Source: Wuchereria bancrofti
Lineage: Eukaryota; Nematoda; Chromadorea; Rhabditida; Onchocercidae
Assembly (NCBI GenBank): GCA_005281725.1
Contig: SSBO01000003.1
Coordinates: 519,396-583,395, forward strand
DNA length: 64,000 nucleotides
Direction: 5' to 3'
The notes under the pieces were generated by a model that saw only the letters and a program-made list of their open reading frames with translations, was not told the origin of the DNA and ran no database searches. Below, piece after piece: positions 1-14,221 of the stretch. A program made the position numbers and the translations under genes. Each line of letters starts with the position of its first letter. The first letter of the stretch is position 1.

Positions 1-80
1 ATTTTATGAATTTTTTTTTTTTTTATACAACCATTCGAATTTTTTTCCACTATTACATACCACTTTCTGAATATGATTAC

Positions 81-1424
81 CTGGAATGAAGAGGTGATGA
101 GCCTCCTCTTCTCTCCCCACGAGATCGAGTCTTCGGCGCTTTACCTGTCGTTCGCTAATTACGGCCGCACATGCCCTCGGACACCACTCGAGGGCATGAA
201 GCTCCACTGCTGCTGTTATTTGTGCTGCCGTAAATCCGGGTGGCAGCAAGAGGTTGTGGCCACAGCGGGCACAAAAACCTAGAATATGCATAATTAGTGA
301 GTTTGCTAGTTTTCAGATGAATCAAATATATTAACAAATTAAAAATTACGTTTCGAAATACCTACCGTCTTGCTTGTGCATTCTCGAGGCGTGAATACGC
401 CACCCTTTTAATGTTCCGAACTGCCTGCTGCAGATACCACACACTGAAAATAGAAGTATAAAAAAATGTTGTTTATTAAAACACCAATATAGAAATTTTG
501 TGATCGTTTTGATTTGCTACAAAGGATAAAATTTTATGACTTAACTCACAAATATGATTTGATCAGTAAGGAATTAAAATTATAAATTACCGATGCGGTT
601 GGTTCCTTCTTCCTGAAGCACCGTGTATGGCATTGCCTGCGGCACTTGCAACTCCCTTCGGAGCTGCTCCGGTAGGTCCCCTAAGTCAGCGGGACGGAAT
701 TGTTCCGGTGTTGCCGCAGCCAATACCTGCTGAGTGGCGAGGATTGGGATTTCGATCGTCCTTGTTCTCCTGAAACAGACACATTTAATGTAAATTACTT
801 AACAGTATTGTTTAATTATTGCTTTTCTATATACATACTACCTTCTTCTAATTATTGCTTTGCTATAAAATTGTTGCAAAAATCAAAACTTACAGGACGA
901 GTTCACGGACTGATTCAATCCGCTCCTCAACTCCACTCGTCTCCATTGATGCCGCCGCGTGTACCTCAGGCTCTTCGTTTTCATCGCCTTCTTCTGGCAG
1001 AGGGGCCCACTCTGCTTCGTATGGCCAATTCTCGGCCTCATCATTATTTTCCGGTAGAGGGGCCGACTCTGCCTCATCTTCATCAATTGTCGGCTCCTGA
1101 GATACCGCGTCCTCTTCCATTTCTTCTTGAGCATTTCGCTCTTCTATTTCGTCCAATTTCATTTGAGCTATGTCCAAGAGGGTCATGAGCGATCGCTCAA
1201 ACTGAAAAGTTACTTTTTGCAGTCATATTTTAAATTTGTGGCAGAAGGTTCTGCAACACTTTCTTCAAACTGCTATCAATTTAGAGCAAAAAAAAAAGTG
1301 TTGAAAAGAAAAAGAAAAATAAAGTAAAAATTACCCGGATTGTTTCCTTTACAAAACTCTGTAATGCATCAAACATTACAGGTTCCCTCCTTAAATAATC
1401 GAAAACCGCTTGGATACCTTCCAT
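81..1424 (-). CDS. C2H2 zinc-finger protein, minus-strand paralog (3' end outside window)
   Basis: Exons (minus): 1424-1335, 1201-894, 769-591, 443-366 and 278-81; phases 0, 2, 1, 1 and 1 agree at every junction. The 30-residue first exon opens at the ATG at 1424 after a CAG acceptor. Exon 2 is strongly acidic and carries APLP motifs. Exon 4 encodes a classical C-x2-C-x12-H-x4-H finger (CGIC...H...H). Exon 5 has a second Cys/His cluster (CARCGH, then CPRAC) and a basic stretch, KRRR. After position 81 a donor (GTAATC) fits the paralog at 19489-21157, so the last exon should lie left of the window; if unspliced, the frame stops at 4-6. Likely a nucleic-acid-binding nuclear protein (inference from finger and basic run). 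The finger resembles those at the N-terminus of R2/NeSL-type non-LTR retrotransposons, but the five shared introns argue for a spliced host gene. No family name is assigned. Confidence 0.72.
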
Positions 1425-1441
1425 GGGAACACTCACTCACT

Positions 1442-4017
1442 CTGAAAAATAACAAAATTACCAAATATTCATCAAATATAAAAAAATTGTCGCACATTTC
1501 AATTTACTTAAAATGTAATATTACTTATACCAAGTATTAATACCTTTTACTAATCTAATCCCACTATAAGAAAAAAAAAGTAGCGAAACGTTCATGGAAG
1601 TATTTTCCTATATTCTCTTGTGCTCAGGAAGATTGCAGACATTTTACTTTATGCGCCAATCCTTTTGTCATTACAGGAAATATCATTTGCTCTCTCTTTC
1701 TAATCTCTGATCCATCTCAACTTGACATCCTCATAATATCCTTTTGTACAAAAAAAAAGTCGACAAGATTGAGATTTGAACTATTCACTATTACTTCCAG
1801 AAATTACGGCTTGCAAAATATGAAATGGAATCGAAGAACTGAATTATCGATTTGTTTTAATAAAAATAGTATTTTTGTTTTTTTTATGCCACCCCAAATG
1901 GGATCAAAATAAGTTTGTCTTCTTTAATTTCTTTGCTTTAGTCTTTTTCATCAATAAAAAAAAGAATTATGCTCCGATCAATATAGATTAAATAAACGTA
2001 GAGAATTCACTTTATAACTTTTATTTCACTATTCAATAATTCACAACTTATAAAAGAATTAATCATTTCGTCATGCCATAATATACTTCAGGAAAGGGTT
2101 ATAGATTTATTCAACTTCTTTTTTTTTTGCTTTTATTCAACCAATTATTTTAAGTTTTACCATTGTGGTTAAATCTGTTCTCGACCGAATTTTTGTTAAT
2201 AGTTTTGTTTCTTTCATGGATGAAATTAAATAACCGAGGTAATTTTTTTTTTTCATAGTTTTATACTTCATTTTTTTAGTTTTTATATTGTATTTCAATC
2301 TTTAAACATACTAGGCCTATATGTAAACAGAAAATTTTTGCTTCAATTCTCTAAACTTCAAGCTTTTGGCAAAGTTGCAAAATACATAACAATTAGCAAT
2401 AATATTAAATAAAAAATTAAAAAGTAAGATATTTTAAACTTTTTAAAATAATCCCTTTTAACGATTAAATTTTTTACTTTATTTTTTTCTAAAATCAATT
2501 GTTATGCAAACCTTTCAGTTGATAATATTCAAAGGAATAAGCAATCGTTGAAAAAAGATTAACGCAACAATTTTTATTTTAAAAATCTATTTAAAAATTC
2601 TCTTAGCACTCTGAAAATTTTTATAGAAAATTTTTTCTTTTTTTCTGTTCTACAATAAGTCTCTGTAAAAATGGTTTTCTCAGTTGTTGCTAAATTTATG
2701 TTCAAGAAGAACACTATTAATTTTGAATTAATCCACGTTTGACAAATAATTTCAAAAATTTCCAGCCCTTTCCTAAAACAACCAGACTTTCAAAAGCAAA
2801 TCAAACTTGTTTAAACTTAAAAAAGTTTAATAATTTTGACAAAGACGGTGCTTCCTTGGCTAATATATAAATTTACTTATTTGATCATTGCAACAAACCC
2901 ATTCCGAGTTAAAAGGAATTGACAAATATTCTCGAGCTATGTTGCAGATTATAATTACACTTTTATAAAACTATTATTCCCTAATATAATTAATAAAAAA
3001 AGTTTTAGAAAGTAAAGAAGTTGAAATTATTCTGCGAAGAAATAAGAATTGTGATTTTTTCTATCAGTGCAGCAATTGGTAGTTCGTTTTACGAAAACAA
3101 TTTGCAGAATTCCACGCATGATAACGTCACGTCAAGTATACCATTTGTTGGCGGAAATTGTTTATCATCAGTGTCAACTGTCATACTACTTTGTAGTAAT
3201 TGCGTTGCCTTCTTAAATCGACTAGTTGGGTAAATAACAGTATGGGTAAAAAATTGAGTAAATAAACGTATGAGACATTGTTCTTAATATATAGCAATTA
3301 AATATATAAAAATATTTTTTTTTAGTTGAAGAAAAATGGTTTTAGTGAATTTTATTTTTTCATTCCTTATCTTTTTGTTACATTCCAAGTAATCAGTGTT
3401 TTGAGTTATCATTGAATAGCACACAAAAAATTTTATACATTAAATTATACATGAAATTATTTTCGTGGTTAATTTTTCCCTCTGTCAATGAGAAGTATAA
3501 GTTAGAAGAATTACGCTGCAATTTGTCGAGTTACTATTATAGTAAAATCAAATGATCAATTGATGATGAAATGTTTGTTATATTTCAAAGGTTCTACAAT
3601 AGTTTCTGCATTTATAGATTAAACTCGACAGGTTATACTTGATTTCTAAGCAGTACATTTCAAAAATACGTGACTTAAGATACGTAGCAAATGAAATTCG
3701 TTTTTTATTATCTTAAGCAGAGAGAATAAATTGATAGTTCACAACTAAATTTTATTTTAAAAACATACATTGGCAAAATGTATTATGCGATTCACGTGTG
3801 TCACGTGCAAAGATTGAACGAACATTCGTTAACGTTTAAAGAAGATATTATTGTTCCGTAGAGCTCCGTTATTGTTCCGTCCAGTGTTCACAAAAAATGC
3901 AACAATATGACAATTTTGAAGTTTTCAAGAACAAATTCATATCATTAAGAAGGGCAAAAAGATGAATTCAAATGGTTTAATAAAAATTTTAGTTGAAATG
4001 AGATCATTTATGATAAC
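1442..4017. other. Intergenic, AT-rich; one candidate exon only
   Basis: Mostly low-complexity AT sequence. The only stretch that reads as possibly coding on the plus strand is about 3071-3229: it follows a TTTCTATCAG acceptor, ends before GTAAAT, and encodes a hydrophobic segment with two N-glycosylation sequons. No neighbouring exon was found, so it is not called as a gene. Confidence 0.4.
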
Positions 4018-7000
4018 TCAATGTGATCGATCACCAGGATTGTGTGTGGTGTTATCGTATCTTGATGGTCGATTAGCTAGTTGACCTCTCAAGTAATAGT
4101 CCAGTGGTGTCGCCAAATATTCGCTTACTACTTCATCCTCGTTCAGATTTTGGTCCATTTGCTTCTCTTCCTTCACGTTTTCCTCATTCTACGTGTAAAA
4201 AAAAGAGAACACACGTATTTCAAAAATTAGTATAAAAGTTTTTAAAATAAAATACGTAAGTGTATCCTATATAATATTTTTTTGAAATTAAATTTCCTCA
4301 AAGACAATATTATTCACATAGTATTCAACACAGTTAGTTTTGTTCTTTTATCTATTACTTGCTATTTTCGCTTATTAATTAATTAATTAACCATCTTACT
4401 TTTTCAACTTCTGTGCTTCTTTCTTTTCCAATAACTTTTTTCTGACTAGTTGAATTAATCTCTATTTCGGATTGCTTAACATCTGGTAGTTGTAATTGTT
4501 GACATTTGCCTGGAACTGTTGAAATTGAGTTTTCTGTAGATATTAATTTCACAGGTGTTTCTTTAATTTCTTTTATTGATATTTTTGATTTCTCAATTAT
4601 TTGCTTCGTTGGCGTCGTTGTCGTCTGCTTTTTCTTCTTTCTCTTCTCCGTCATTTCTACAAAATAGAAATATTAAAATATTAGCAGGAAATTATTTAAT
4701 TTAGAAAATTTACGGATTTTTTTTATTCTGAAAAATTTTAATGTTTTCCGAATTCAATTTATCAATGATAATCGATAATAATTTTAACTATTATCGAGTT
4801 ACAACTTCTTAGCTATTGCAATTCAGAAGAAATAAATTTCACAAAGTGAAAATACTTTACAGAAATTGTTTTTGATGAAATCTTATTTTTTGTGAGATAA
4901 TAGCGATTGCACATCGAATGCCGCATAAAAAGCTTAATTTAAAAATCAGCTTTTAAATTTGGCAAGAAATTAATTACCAAGTGAATTTGTTTGTGATGAT
5001 AAGTCATCCGAATCTGAAAATAAAAATAAAAAATTAACAAATTTCACTTCAAATCTATCATACTGTTTTGATAAAGTAAACATACTTGAACAAACTAAAC
5101 TGTGAAAAATTAAACCAAACAAATAGTGCTAGAATAATTTTGCATATTGCTTGCTGAATTAGTTAATGAATGAGCATAAATAAACAAATAAACTAATAAG
5201 TAAATTTCTCAATTAATAAAGAAAAATAACATTGTGTATACTGCACATCCAATTCATCCGTTTTTGAAGCTTTAAGTATATCCAAAAGTTTATTATGATC
5301 CATTTCTTTAGTTTCAAATTTCATTTTTTCATTCATTAATTCCATCTTATATATTGCTTCTTGTCTTGAAATAGCAACCATTTTATTCGCACGTTTGATA
5401 CGTTTTTCTATCACTTCTTTATCTTCATTTTTACGTAATGCTTCTTCTGTTGTAACTTTTAATTTCTTCAAATCATCTGTTAATGTAATTTTATTTCCAT
5501 ATTGATCTTCCCATGTTTCCATTACACTTCCCTTTGATTTTTTAATTAATTTGCTTGACGGTTTATCACTTCTAACAATTGAATATTTATTGGCTATCAC
5601 ATTTGCAAGAAGATTATCATCTCCTCCTTTTTTAACTGTTGCTATAACACGTATCTTTTCACCATGTTTATCATTCATGATAATATTTTTCTTTCCAACA
5701 ATCTAAATATCATTTGATATTTTTAACATTTATGCAAATCAATTAATTTAAGGAACAAAAATTATTACAAATCAAGATGTTAAATTTATAAATTACTAAT
5801 TATAATAACTGAAATTAATCCATGAGTTGGAAAAGCATTAATATTTTGATGCTAATTCGAATTAGAAAATTAACTTTTGAAAATTAGATTTGAAAAGACA
5901 AATTTGGAAAGTGCAATTTTGAAATTTAAAAGATTATTCTCAACTAATAGATGATAATATCTATTAGCTAAATATAATTTAAATTTAACTACGATAATGT
6001 AAACATACCTCAGCAGCTGATTTTATTGGTTGTTTCATCGTTTTCAGTTTCCGAGTTTTTATTTTAGTCGGTGCGAGACGCATTACTGTACTAATTTGTT
6101 CAAACACTGTTGCTTCCTTTATGACAGAGAATAAATGATCGAAATATTTTGTTACTAATAATCTTTTTAAAAAAAAAATTGTAAATGCTGAGGTCTTTAA
6201 GTTATATTTTTAGTAATTTAAGTATAACTATTAAATACATTGCACATAATTTGATATTATCAATTCTATTTCTCACTTTTACTTCTTAAATTATTGCATT
6301 TTTATTTTGTCACAAGATTAGTAAATGTATTTCTTCTCAACCTAACAATCATTAAATAAATTATAAATAATATGGATTTTAATCTACAATTAAAAAGTAA
6401 GGAATTTAGTAATCCTAAAATTAAACTAATTATATAATTTCTGAACTTGTTGTCAATCCCATTTATATAATGAGAATATATCATTTTACAAAACATTTTA
6501 AATCTTATTCTTTTACGCTTTAAATTCAGTTTGTGAAATTTTCATAATTTTGTAACTTTAATCTCTTTAATTTGATATCAGATGTATAAGTATATCAATT
6601 TATTTGTAAATAATTTAAAAAAAAAAGAAAACATTTGAAAGCTTTATTGATTTCTGTGAGTAAAAAAAAACTGATCATTTTTAATTCTATGAATGAAACT
6701 TACGTCATTGTAACGATTATAAGACAAATGGGGAAACTTTTTTGGTCTCATTTCGTCTTCAATTTTTTCAAACACCGTATCACACTAAAATATTTCATGA
6801 AAATTAGATACAATAAATGAAACCTCAATAAATTTTCCTGGTATCTCTCAGTGTAAATATATTTTGAAATTTATTAATTACGAAAATACTAGCTAATTTC
6901 AATTTAATTTATGACGCGTTTCATTCTTGCAAATTCTAAACAATATCATTGCAAATATGTTAATCAAAAATAGTAACATTAAAAGTAAACACAAATTAAT

Positions 7001-9527
7001 TAATTAACCTCGGGAATAATTGAAGATGATGCAGTTAGTAGGAAAAGGAAACAAGAAAAACCTCATCAGTAGATCTGATCATATATTCTGGTAAGATTAT
7101 CGCGAATGCATTTGTCATATTTTCGACATCTGTGTCATCCTAAAAATAAAAAAAATATATTTCAAATATATTTTAATATATAATAGTAAAAGTTATGGCA
7201 TGCAACATAATCATTTGCATGCATATGCATGCATAATTGCTTGCATAAACAATCATTAATATATATGACTACCGCCTTGTTTAAACTAATTTTTAAATTT
7301 CAAATGCTTTAGAATTTCTTATATTTATCATAATTACTCGAAGTTATAGCTAACCGATTTGATGCTTAATCATTGTTTACCATTGTACTTAAGTAATTGT
7401 TTATGAATAAATGGCTAAAGTGTAGCAAATTTTTACTCCATGCTTAATATATTTGGCTACAGATAATGTCTTAACAAAATCATTCTAATTTGTAAATTTA
7501 AATAATTTAAGAAAAAAGTATGTATGAAATATGATGAAAGAGGAAAAATTGAAATGATAAGAAATCTATCTAACATCGTAATCGCTAGCATTATAAGTTA
7601 CGCTAATTGATTTCGATTTCGATTTGCTTGATTCCTGCAATTATTTATCATTCATTCTTTGATCGCTGCAATTAATTATCATTTTTTCCACTTCAAAAGT
7701 TCAATGAATACTTCTTCTCTTATCACTGTTGCAAGTAATACTATAAATTTATCTGTGTGAAATTATTGGAATAAAACTATGGTACCTTTGATTTTGCTTT
7801 CATATTTTTCATATTATGACATCCTATAAATATATTTATTGTCACAATTTCTCTCTCTTTTCACACTGATTATTTTTCATTTTGTTTTATTAAAATGTTT
7901 GTGATAAGATTACTTTATATGTATGCATGAATATCATAAAACTAAGAAAAAAAAGACCTTCAAAAAGCTTTCCTTCATCCAGCTGAAAAGGTAATCAAGT
8001 TTAAAATTCTAAATCAACTTTTCAAAAAGTGAGGAATTCGCATTTGAAGTTTTGTTTTATTTTCTAAACATATTAAATTTAAGTTATTAATTTTTTTTTT
8101 GTATTTTTTGAGTCAAAACCAGTAAACAAATTAGCAATGTAATTAATTATTTTTATATAGTTTTTGTAGTAAAGGTAACTTATCTGAAACAAACTTAATG
8201 ATTAGAAATAAATATAAACGTACTTTGGGAGCATGCTTTTTGATGATATCGTACTGTGAAGACTTTTTAAAAGTTTTCTTTGAAAAACCTAAATTATCAA
8301 TTCAGGTGTACTTCCGGAATGATTTAACGGATAAATAGATAAAACTATCTACGATTGTGAATAGTTACAATCAATGACTGCAGTAACACGCAATCTTTCA
8401 CAGTATTAACAATTAATGTTTTAATTAAATTTCAATTTCCGGTTTATGTTAAATTTCATGACAATTTAATGTCAACTTGCTATGATGCAGTTTGGTCGAC
8501 TGAATCGTATGATTTGTTTTCTAGAAGTTTATTAATAATATGCAATCATTTTAAAATGATAATAGGATAAAACCTGTTGCAGTTGGTCTCATAAGTTTCC
8601 ATTTGCTTTTGCTGCTTAAAAGAGTTTTATTTATTGAAATATTCACAAGCACTGTTTTAATTAAATATTAAATATTTAATTAAAAAAATAAATTTTAATT
8701 AAATTAAAAGAGAATTTAAAATTTAAAATTAAATTAAATTAAATATTAAATAAATATTAAGTATATTAATTATAGTGTCACAGTACTATTAAAGTAAGAA
8801 AAATATAAGATTTTGGTGGATATCCAAAAAATTCCATTTCGAATATTCTTCATTTTTTGTTCAATAACAAAATATAAAGTAAGCGAAAATTTTCCCACCT
8901 TCGAGAATCATAGCTGTCTCGTGAAGTAGAAATTGTTGATTTTGAAATATGAAAAAAAAAAAACTTGATAAAAAAAAGTTATAAAATAAGTGATTTCTAA
9001 AAATAATTTTAATTAGGATAAAAAAAGGTTTCAATAATTGCATTCATTTAATTTCCTACATGATTTTGTTTTTTAAATAATTTTTTAAAATGACGATTTT
9101 CGCATTAAGCAAATTTTTTGTCAATATTATAGTGGACAATTAAAATAAGATTAATCTAGAAAGTGTCCTGGAATTTTGGATTGTAAGCGTTGTTAGTAAA
9201 AGAACAAAAATATAACGCTGCTTGAATTGTATTGTAATTAAAATTAACTAAAATTATTTAATTCTTAAATTTGATTACATAGAATTTTTTCTATAAATAA
9301 CAGCTTTTTTTATAATGACTAACAACGATTTATAATACTACAAAATTAGCTGAAAAAAAAACATAACCGAAAAATACTGATTAAATTGAATGGAAAAAAA
9401 ATGAAGAAACAAGTGTAAACAAATGTTTATTTACCGATTTTATCACCGATTTTATCGATTTCGATTTAACATTTTTTAAAGATGAATCTGTCGCCGTAGC
9501 ACTTTTTGCATGAAATTTTCTAAACAT
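4018..9527 (-). CDS. Unrecognised lysine-rich multi-exon protein
   Basis: I do not recognise this protein. Supported exons on the minus strand: 7634-7575, 7139-7062, 6784-6704, 6116-6009, 5702-5231, 5013-4978, 4656-4400 and 4188-4018 (TGA at 4020-4018). Phases agree throughout: 0 at the first junctions, 1 around the 36-nt exon 5013-4978, then 0. A likely first exon, 9527-9435, begins with ATG and is also Lys/Ser-rich; exons between 9435 and 7634 are not settled (candidates near 8611-8574, 8290-8226 and 7985-7960). The large exon 5702-5231 encodes a basic, charged stretch ending in a likely helical or coiled-coil segment. The 4656-4400 exon opens with a lysine cluster (EKRKKKK), and the C-terminus is Asn/Glu-rich then Tyr/Arg-rich. 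No catalytic motif, signal peptide or membrane segment is visible. Acceptor 6116 (ATAAAG) is weak. Confidence 0.6.
8640..8765. repeat. TTAA/ATTAAAT low-complexity tract
   Basis: Run of AATTAAAT/TTTAATTA words, possibly slipped simple repeat inside a presumed intron of the lysine-rich gene. Confidence 0.6.
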
Positions 9528-10699
9528 ACTAATGTTTTATAATGGTAGATTAGCTCTGTGGATTAATTTTTTTTTCTAATTAATTTGAAGAAACAAGAAT
9601 TGATCATTGATTTGCTACAGATTTACCTATTTTAATGTTGAATTTACCCTAACCATTTCATCTCATTTGTTTTTCTTACAATTTACTTACTTCGACATTT
9701 GTTTAAATTAATTCACTAGGCGGATGATGAGTTGAAGTTAAAAAATGAAATTAAAATTACCAAATTCAACTGATTATATTTATATTATCAAATGTAATTT
9801 GCATATATGTACTCGGCAATTAGAATTTTATTTCATAAAAATGAAAAGTGATTATATTTTTGTGCAGAAGAAAAAGTTTCATTAATTATAAGATTAAATT
9901 CAGGTGATATCATTATCGATATGTTTTTGAGAAAAAAATATTTTTAATAATATATTTCTTTTATTTTTTGAGTAGCTAACAAAAAAGTAACTAAAAACTT
10001 GGAACAAATGTTGCTATTAATTAAAGATTCATATAGACAATAATATAAAAAAAAAAAATTGGTCAAATATCAAATTTTTAGCTATCAGAAAAATGCGAAA
10101 GATTAATATAAGGTAAACAAAATTTTATCAAATTTATGAAAGATTACAGAAGGAATAATATTCATATCTTTCATATCAATTGAAGAAGTATTCTGATTGA
10201 AATAAATGATAACAATTTAGCAAAAAACGAAAAGAATGAAAAAAAAAACTTAAAATATGAAACTTTAAGCACAAACTTCTGAAAGATTTAAAAAAAAAGC
10301 AAACTTCTGAAAAATTTTAAACTATAAATTGCAAATTGCTTTTTGCTAACTTTCATCTGCGATAGAAATCCGTCGGAACTTTGTTGTAATCCTTATGCAA
10401 TTATTATATAAGCGATTGTGACGATATTAAATATTTTAATAGAAATTAAAAATAGAAACATTTTTGTACAGTTTGGATTCAAATGCTTCCATCGCCTGAC
10501 AATATAATAAAATTAAATACAATTTATATGAATGACTCATCTATAGTCCAAATAGCTGTATTGTTTTTATCTCAGTTTCAGATGGCCATTTTACTTTTAA
10601 TTTAGTTTTAGATAGTATTGCATAGTCCAAGTCGATTATATGGAATTGCTGCAAATAATTTGTGGTGACAGATTGATGTTTTTAAATTTAGAATTGCTT

Positions 10700-12790
10700 A
10701 AATATAAGTGAACATTTTAGAATTCATATTCATATCGACCAAATTCATAGTTCAAAAATACTAGAAATGATATTAACTGGAGGATTTCAACTGTTATCAG
10801 CATATTAATTAATAAGTGATTTTGTTTTTGTATTGAAGTTAAAATAAAATTTTTGATAATTTGTCATCATAATTATCAAAACTATCGAAAGAAGAAAGAA
10901 GATTGTAATGTGAAGGAAATTGTAAAATAAGTGAAAAAATGACTATAATATTAAAAAATTTTATACTAAGAAAGTCAAATTTTGTTGTTCTGACAGCAAT
11001 TTTAAAATTTATGTCTTTACCAATTTTTCGAAATGATTAAATTATACTATTTGGAAGATTTCAATTATTTTCTACGCATAAATAATAAGCAATGTTCATT
11101 TTTATTGTGGTAAGTTCAAATTCATCATTTGATTAATTTATCACTGCTTTCAAAATGCTATTCTTAATGACAGAATTGTTGAAACAATTTTGCAGAAGAA
11201 CAAAGATCATCCGACATGAAAATATAATGTTAAGCAAAATGTCATATGTATTTGAAATTATCTTATAATGCCAGAAAAATTTGATTTTCTACTTTAATAA
11301 TATTTAAAATTCATAAGTAAAATTCATTTTTGTGTTAAAAACAAGTCGAAATTTATTATTTAATCAATTCATCAGCATTTCGAAATAATATTTTAAAGCG
11401 GTAAAAAGGGTGATAAAAAAAAATTCTCTCTCTATGCATGGCTTAAATCAAAATTAATATAGAGTGTTCTTCTTGAATATAAACTTAGCAACAATTGAGA
11501 AAATCATTTTTGCAAAAATTTATTGTAGAACGAAAAAAGAAAAAATTTTCTATATAAATTTTCAGAGCTCTAAGAGAATTTTTAAATGGATTTTTAAAAT
11601 AAAAATTGTTGCATTAATCTTTTTTCAACGATTGCTTATTCCTTTGAATATTATCAATTGAAAGATTTGCATTACAATCGATTTTAGAAAAAAGTGAAGT
11701 AAAAAATTTAATCGCTAAAAGCAAGAAGGAATAACAAAAATAAAATCGACCAACAACAGATTTCTAAGGTTGCAAAGTTAAAATTAATAAAGAAATTCAA
11801 TTCTGTATTAGAGATATAGGGAATTTTATTGATTTATTGCTGAAATTGTGCTAAAAAATTTGAAATTCATCATTGCAATATCAGTTTATCATTTCAGATT
11901 AATATTTCAAATAATTTATAATAATATTGTGAAAAAAATTTTGCCCGAAAATGTGGACTGGAGATATTACGCCGGGGAAATTCCCAATAAGTTCAAATTT
12001 ATTTTATAAATCTATAAAATTTCAATTTTGTTAACTTTCTGACATTTTGAAATTCGCTTTTTCAACAAATTCATTGTCGAAATGAATAGAATATGATAAA
12101 ACTACAATTGATGATAAACTGAATTTGAAATGATGAATTTCAAATTTTTTAGCACAAATCAAGCGAGAAAATAATGATATACCATAAATTTCTAACACAA
12201 AATTGAAAATTGTAGCTTTACGACCTTACAAAATGTTTTTGAAGAAAGTCCTTGTCATTTTCAATTAATTTAATCAATGATTTTGGTAAAGGAACGAATT
12301 TGGAAACGCTGAGATAGTAGCAGAATTGGAATTTCATTGAATTAAAAAAATATTTCGGACTTAATTAGCATTTTGCTTGACAATCGATATGATCTTCCAT
12401 TTACCGGCAAACTTCTTTCTGCAATATTCTCACAAATTATTTAAAATATTAATTTGAAATGATAAAATGATACTGAAATAGTGAAATTCGAAAATTTTGT
12501 AGCACAAGTCAAGCAACAAATCAATGAAGGTCAATGCATTTCTAACACAAAAATGAATTTCCGCATTAATTTAGATTTTCAGTTGATATCATTTTCAATT
12601 AAATTCATCAGTGAATTTGGTTGAAATAACGAATTTTAAAATGTTAGATGGTTAACAATACTGAAATTTCATTGAATTATAAAAATATTTTGAATTTATT
12701 TAGCATTTTGTTTGACAATCGATATGATTATTTTCCAACAAAAATTTTTCACAATACTATTATAAATTACTTGAAATTAATTGATGAAAA
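10700..12790. repeat. Old degenerate repeat family, direct and inverted copies
   Basis: Two direct copies, about 335-350 bp apart, occupy about 12110-12420 and 12450-12790. Shared landmarks are AGCACAA(A/G)TCAAGC, TTTCTAACACAAAA and GACAATCGATATGAT. About 11840-11960 matches the same landmarks in inverted orientation (TTGTGCTAAAAAATTTGAAA). Weaker related blocks run back through 11.0-11.4 kb to about 10.75 kb. No open reading frame is associated. It is probably an eroded non-coding element in the intergenic region between the lysine-rich gene and the receptor gene. Copy boundaries are approximate because they were aligned by eye. Confidence 0.5.
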
Positions 12791-13111
12791 GCAGGTATGA
12801 CTGAAAATGACAAAAACAAATGCAAAAGCAAAAACAATTGAAGAAAATCGTAAATGCAGGTAATATACTATGAAATAAAAAATTATAGGTGAAATTATAG
12901 GGAAGGTATGTAATTAAAAAAAATATAATTAGTAGCAATTGACTCTTTTTCCAAATAACTTTAGGCTATTGAAAACTGATGTTTGTATTGTTCTTTATTG
13001 ATTTCTTCTGTTTAAATTTTTCTCGTTTCTTAAGAAAGTAAATTTTATTCATAGTTACTAAACTGCTAAAATTTTTTTATTTTATAGGATAAAATTTAAT
13101 TTATTTATCAG

Positions 13112-13181
13112 TTGCAGTTGTAGTCAGAATTTTCTAACACATTCAGCAGTTGTAGTCAGCATTTTTCTTATGTATTCAGCA
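13112..13181. repeat. Two-copy tandem repeat of about 33 bp
   Basis: GCAGTTGTAGTCAG followed by a T-rich stretch and ATTCA occurs twice in tandem. Confidence 0.55.
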
Positions 13182-14153
13182 ATAACCTCAATGAGCAGAT
13201 GGCATATTTCTGAAGTTATTTTCAGCTGTCGATAATGTATTTTACTGTATCTTTTAATTTTAGTTAAATTTGATCATCATGAATGAAAAATTAAATTTAC
13301 ATAAGACAGTTAGCTTAGCTTAATACAATTTATTAAGTTAATTTTAATTTATCATAGCTATATATCGCTTTCATCGCAATAAATTACCACAAATCCATAG
13401 AATTAAAAAAATATTTCATTGGAAATAAACTAAAAATTTGAATTACAAAAACAATAAATATGCTTTCTTTTAATTAACATTGAATAATTACAAATTGAAA
13501 CTTTTGATTTGATTTCATTTTTCTACATGATTGATACAAATTCCTTAAATAAATCTTACCTGTGGATTGCTGCTGCAAACTGATTAAATAAAATTTATTT
13601 TATTGTTGAAAATTTGTGTATTAGCAAAAAGCGATGATTAATGCAGTTGATATATTGTTGAGAATTTAATTGATTATCATCGGAATTGCTAAAGCAAAAA
13701 TAAAACGGAAAACAAAAATACTGGTAAAAGGAAAAATACAAAATTAAACGAATCAATTTATTCAGAAGGCGTTTTTGTCTAATGATAATAGTTTCTATTA
13801 ATTTATTAGCACTATTACCATTAATAACCTGCTGAAACATCGTAACTGAAGAAGGTATGTTTGAATTTGAGAAAGAAAAGAAATTATTAAAATTTATAAT
13901 CACCAATGAAACTGAAAAAGAAACAAGTAAAAATTAATGTGAGTTTTTTTTTTTTAATACCATCCTAGAAATTTCATCTTACCTTCACTATTGGTTAGAA
14001 AAAAAATAATCAAACATAAGTCGACGTAATGATAAAAATTTGTATCTCATAATCTATTTCATCTAGTAGCTACTGCTCTCTGATTGTTATGCTATGTTAT
14101 GCTTAATGAAATTTTTAATAACTTTACTAAGCGATAAATAACCTTAATATTGT

Positions 14154-14221
14154 TAACAACTTCAGTAATATCATAATAAAATACTATGAAGTATTTTATG
14201 TGATATTGATAAAGTTGTTAT
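14154..14221. repeat. Imperfect hairpin of about 30 bp per arm
   Basis: AACAACTT...AAAATACT at the left is the near-complement of AGTATTTT...AAGTTGTT at the right, with a 4-nt loop. It lies about 350 bp upstream of the receptor gene. It could be the core of a tiny inverted-repeat element or chance in AT-rich DNA. Confidence 0.45.

Noticed and set aside
13595..13906. 103-codon minus-strand open frame
   Set aside because: Asn/Ile/Phe-rich with the composition of random AT-rich DNA; nearby 17-20-nt exon-like bits could not be joined into a gene.
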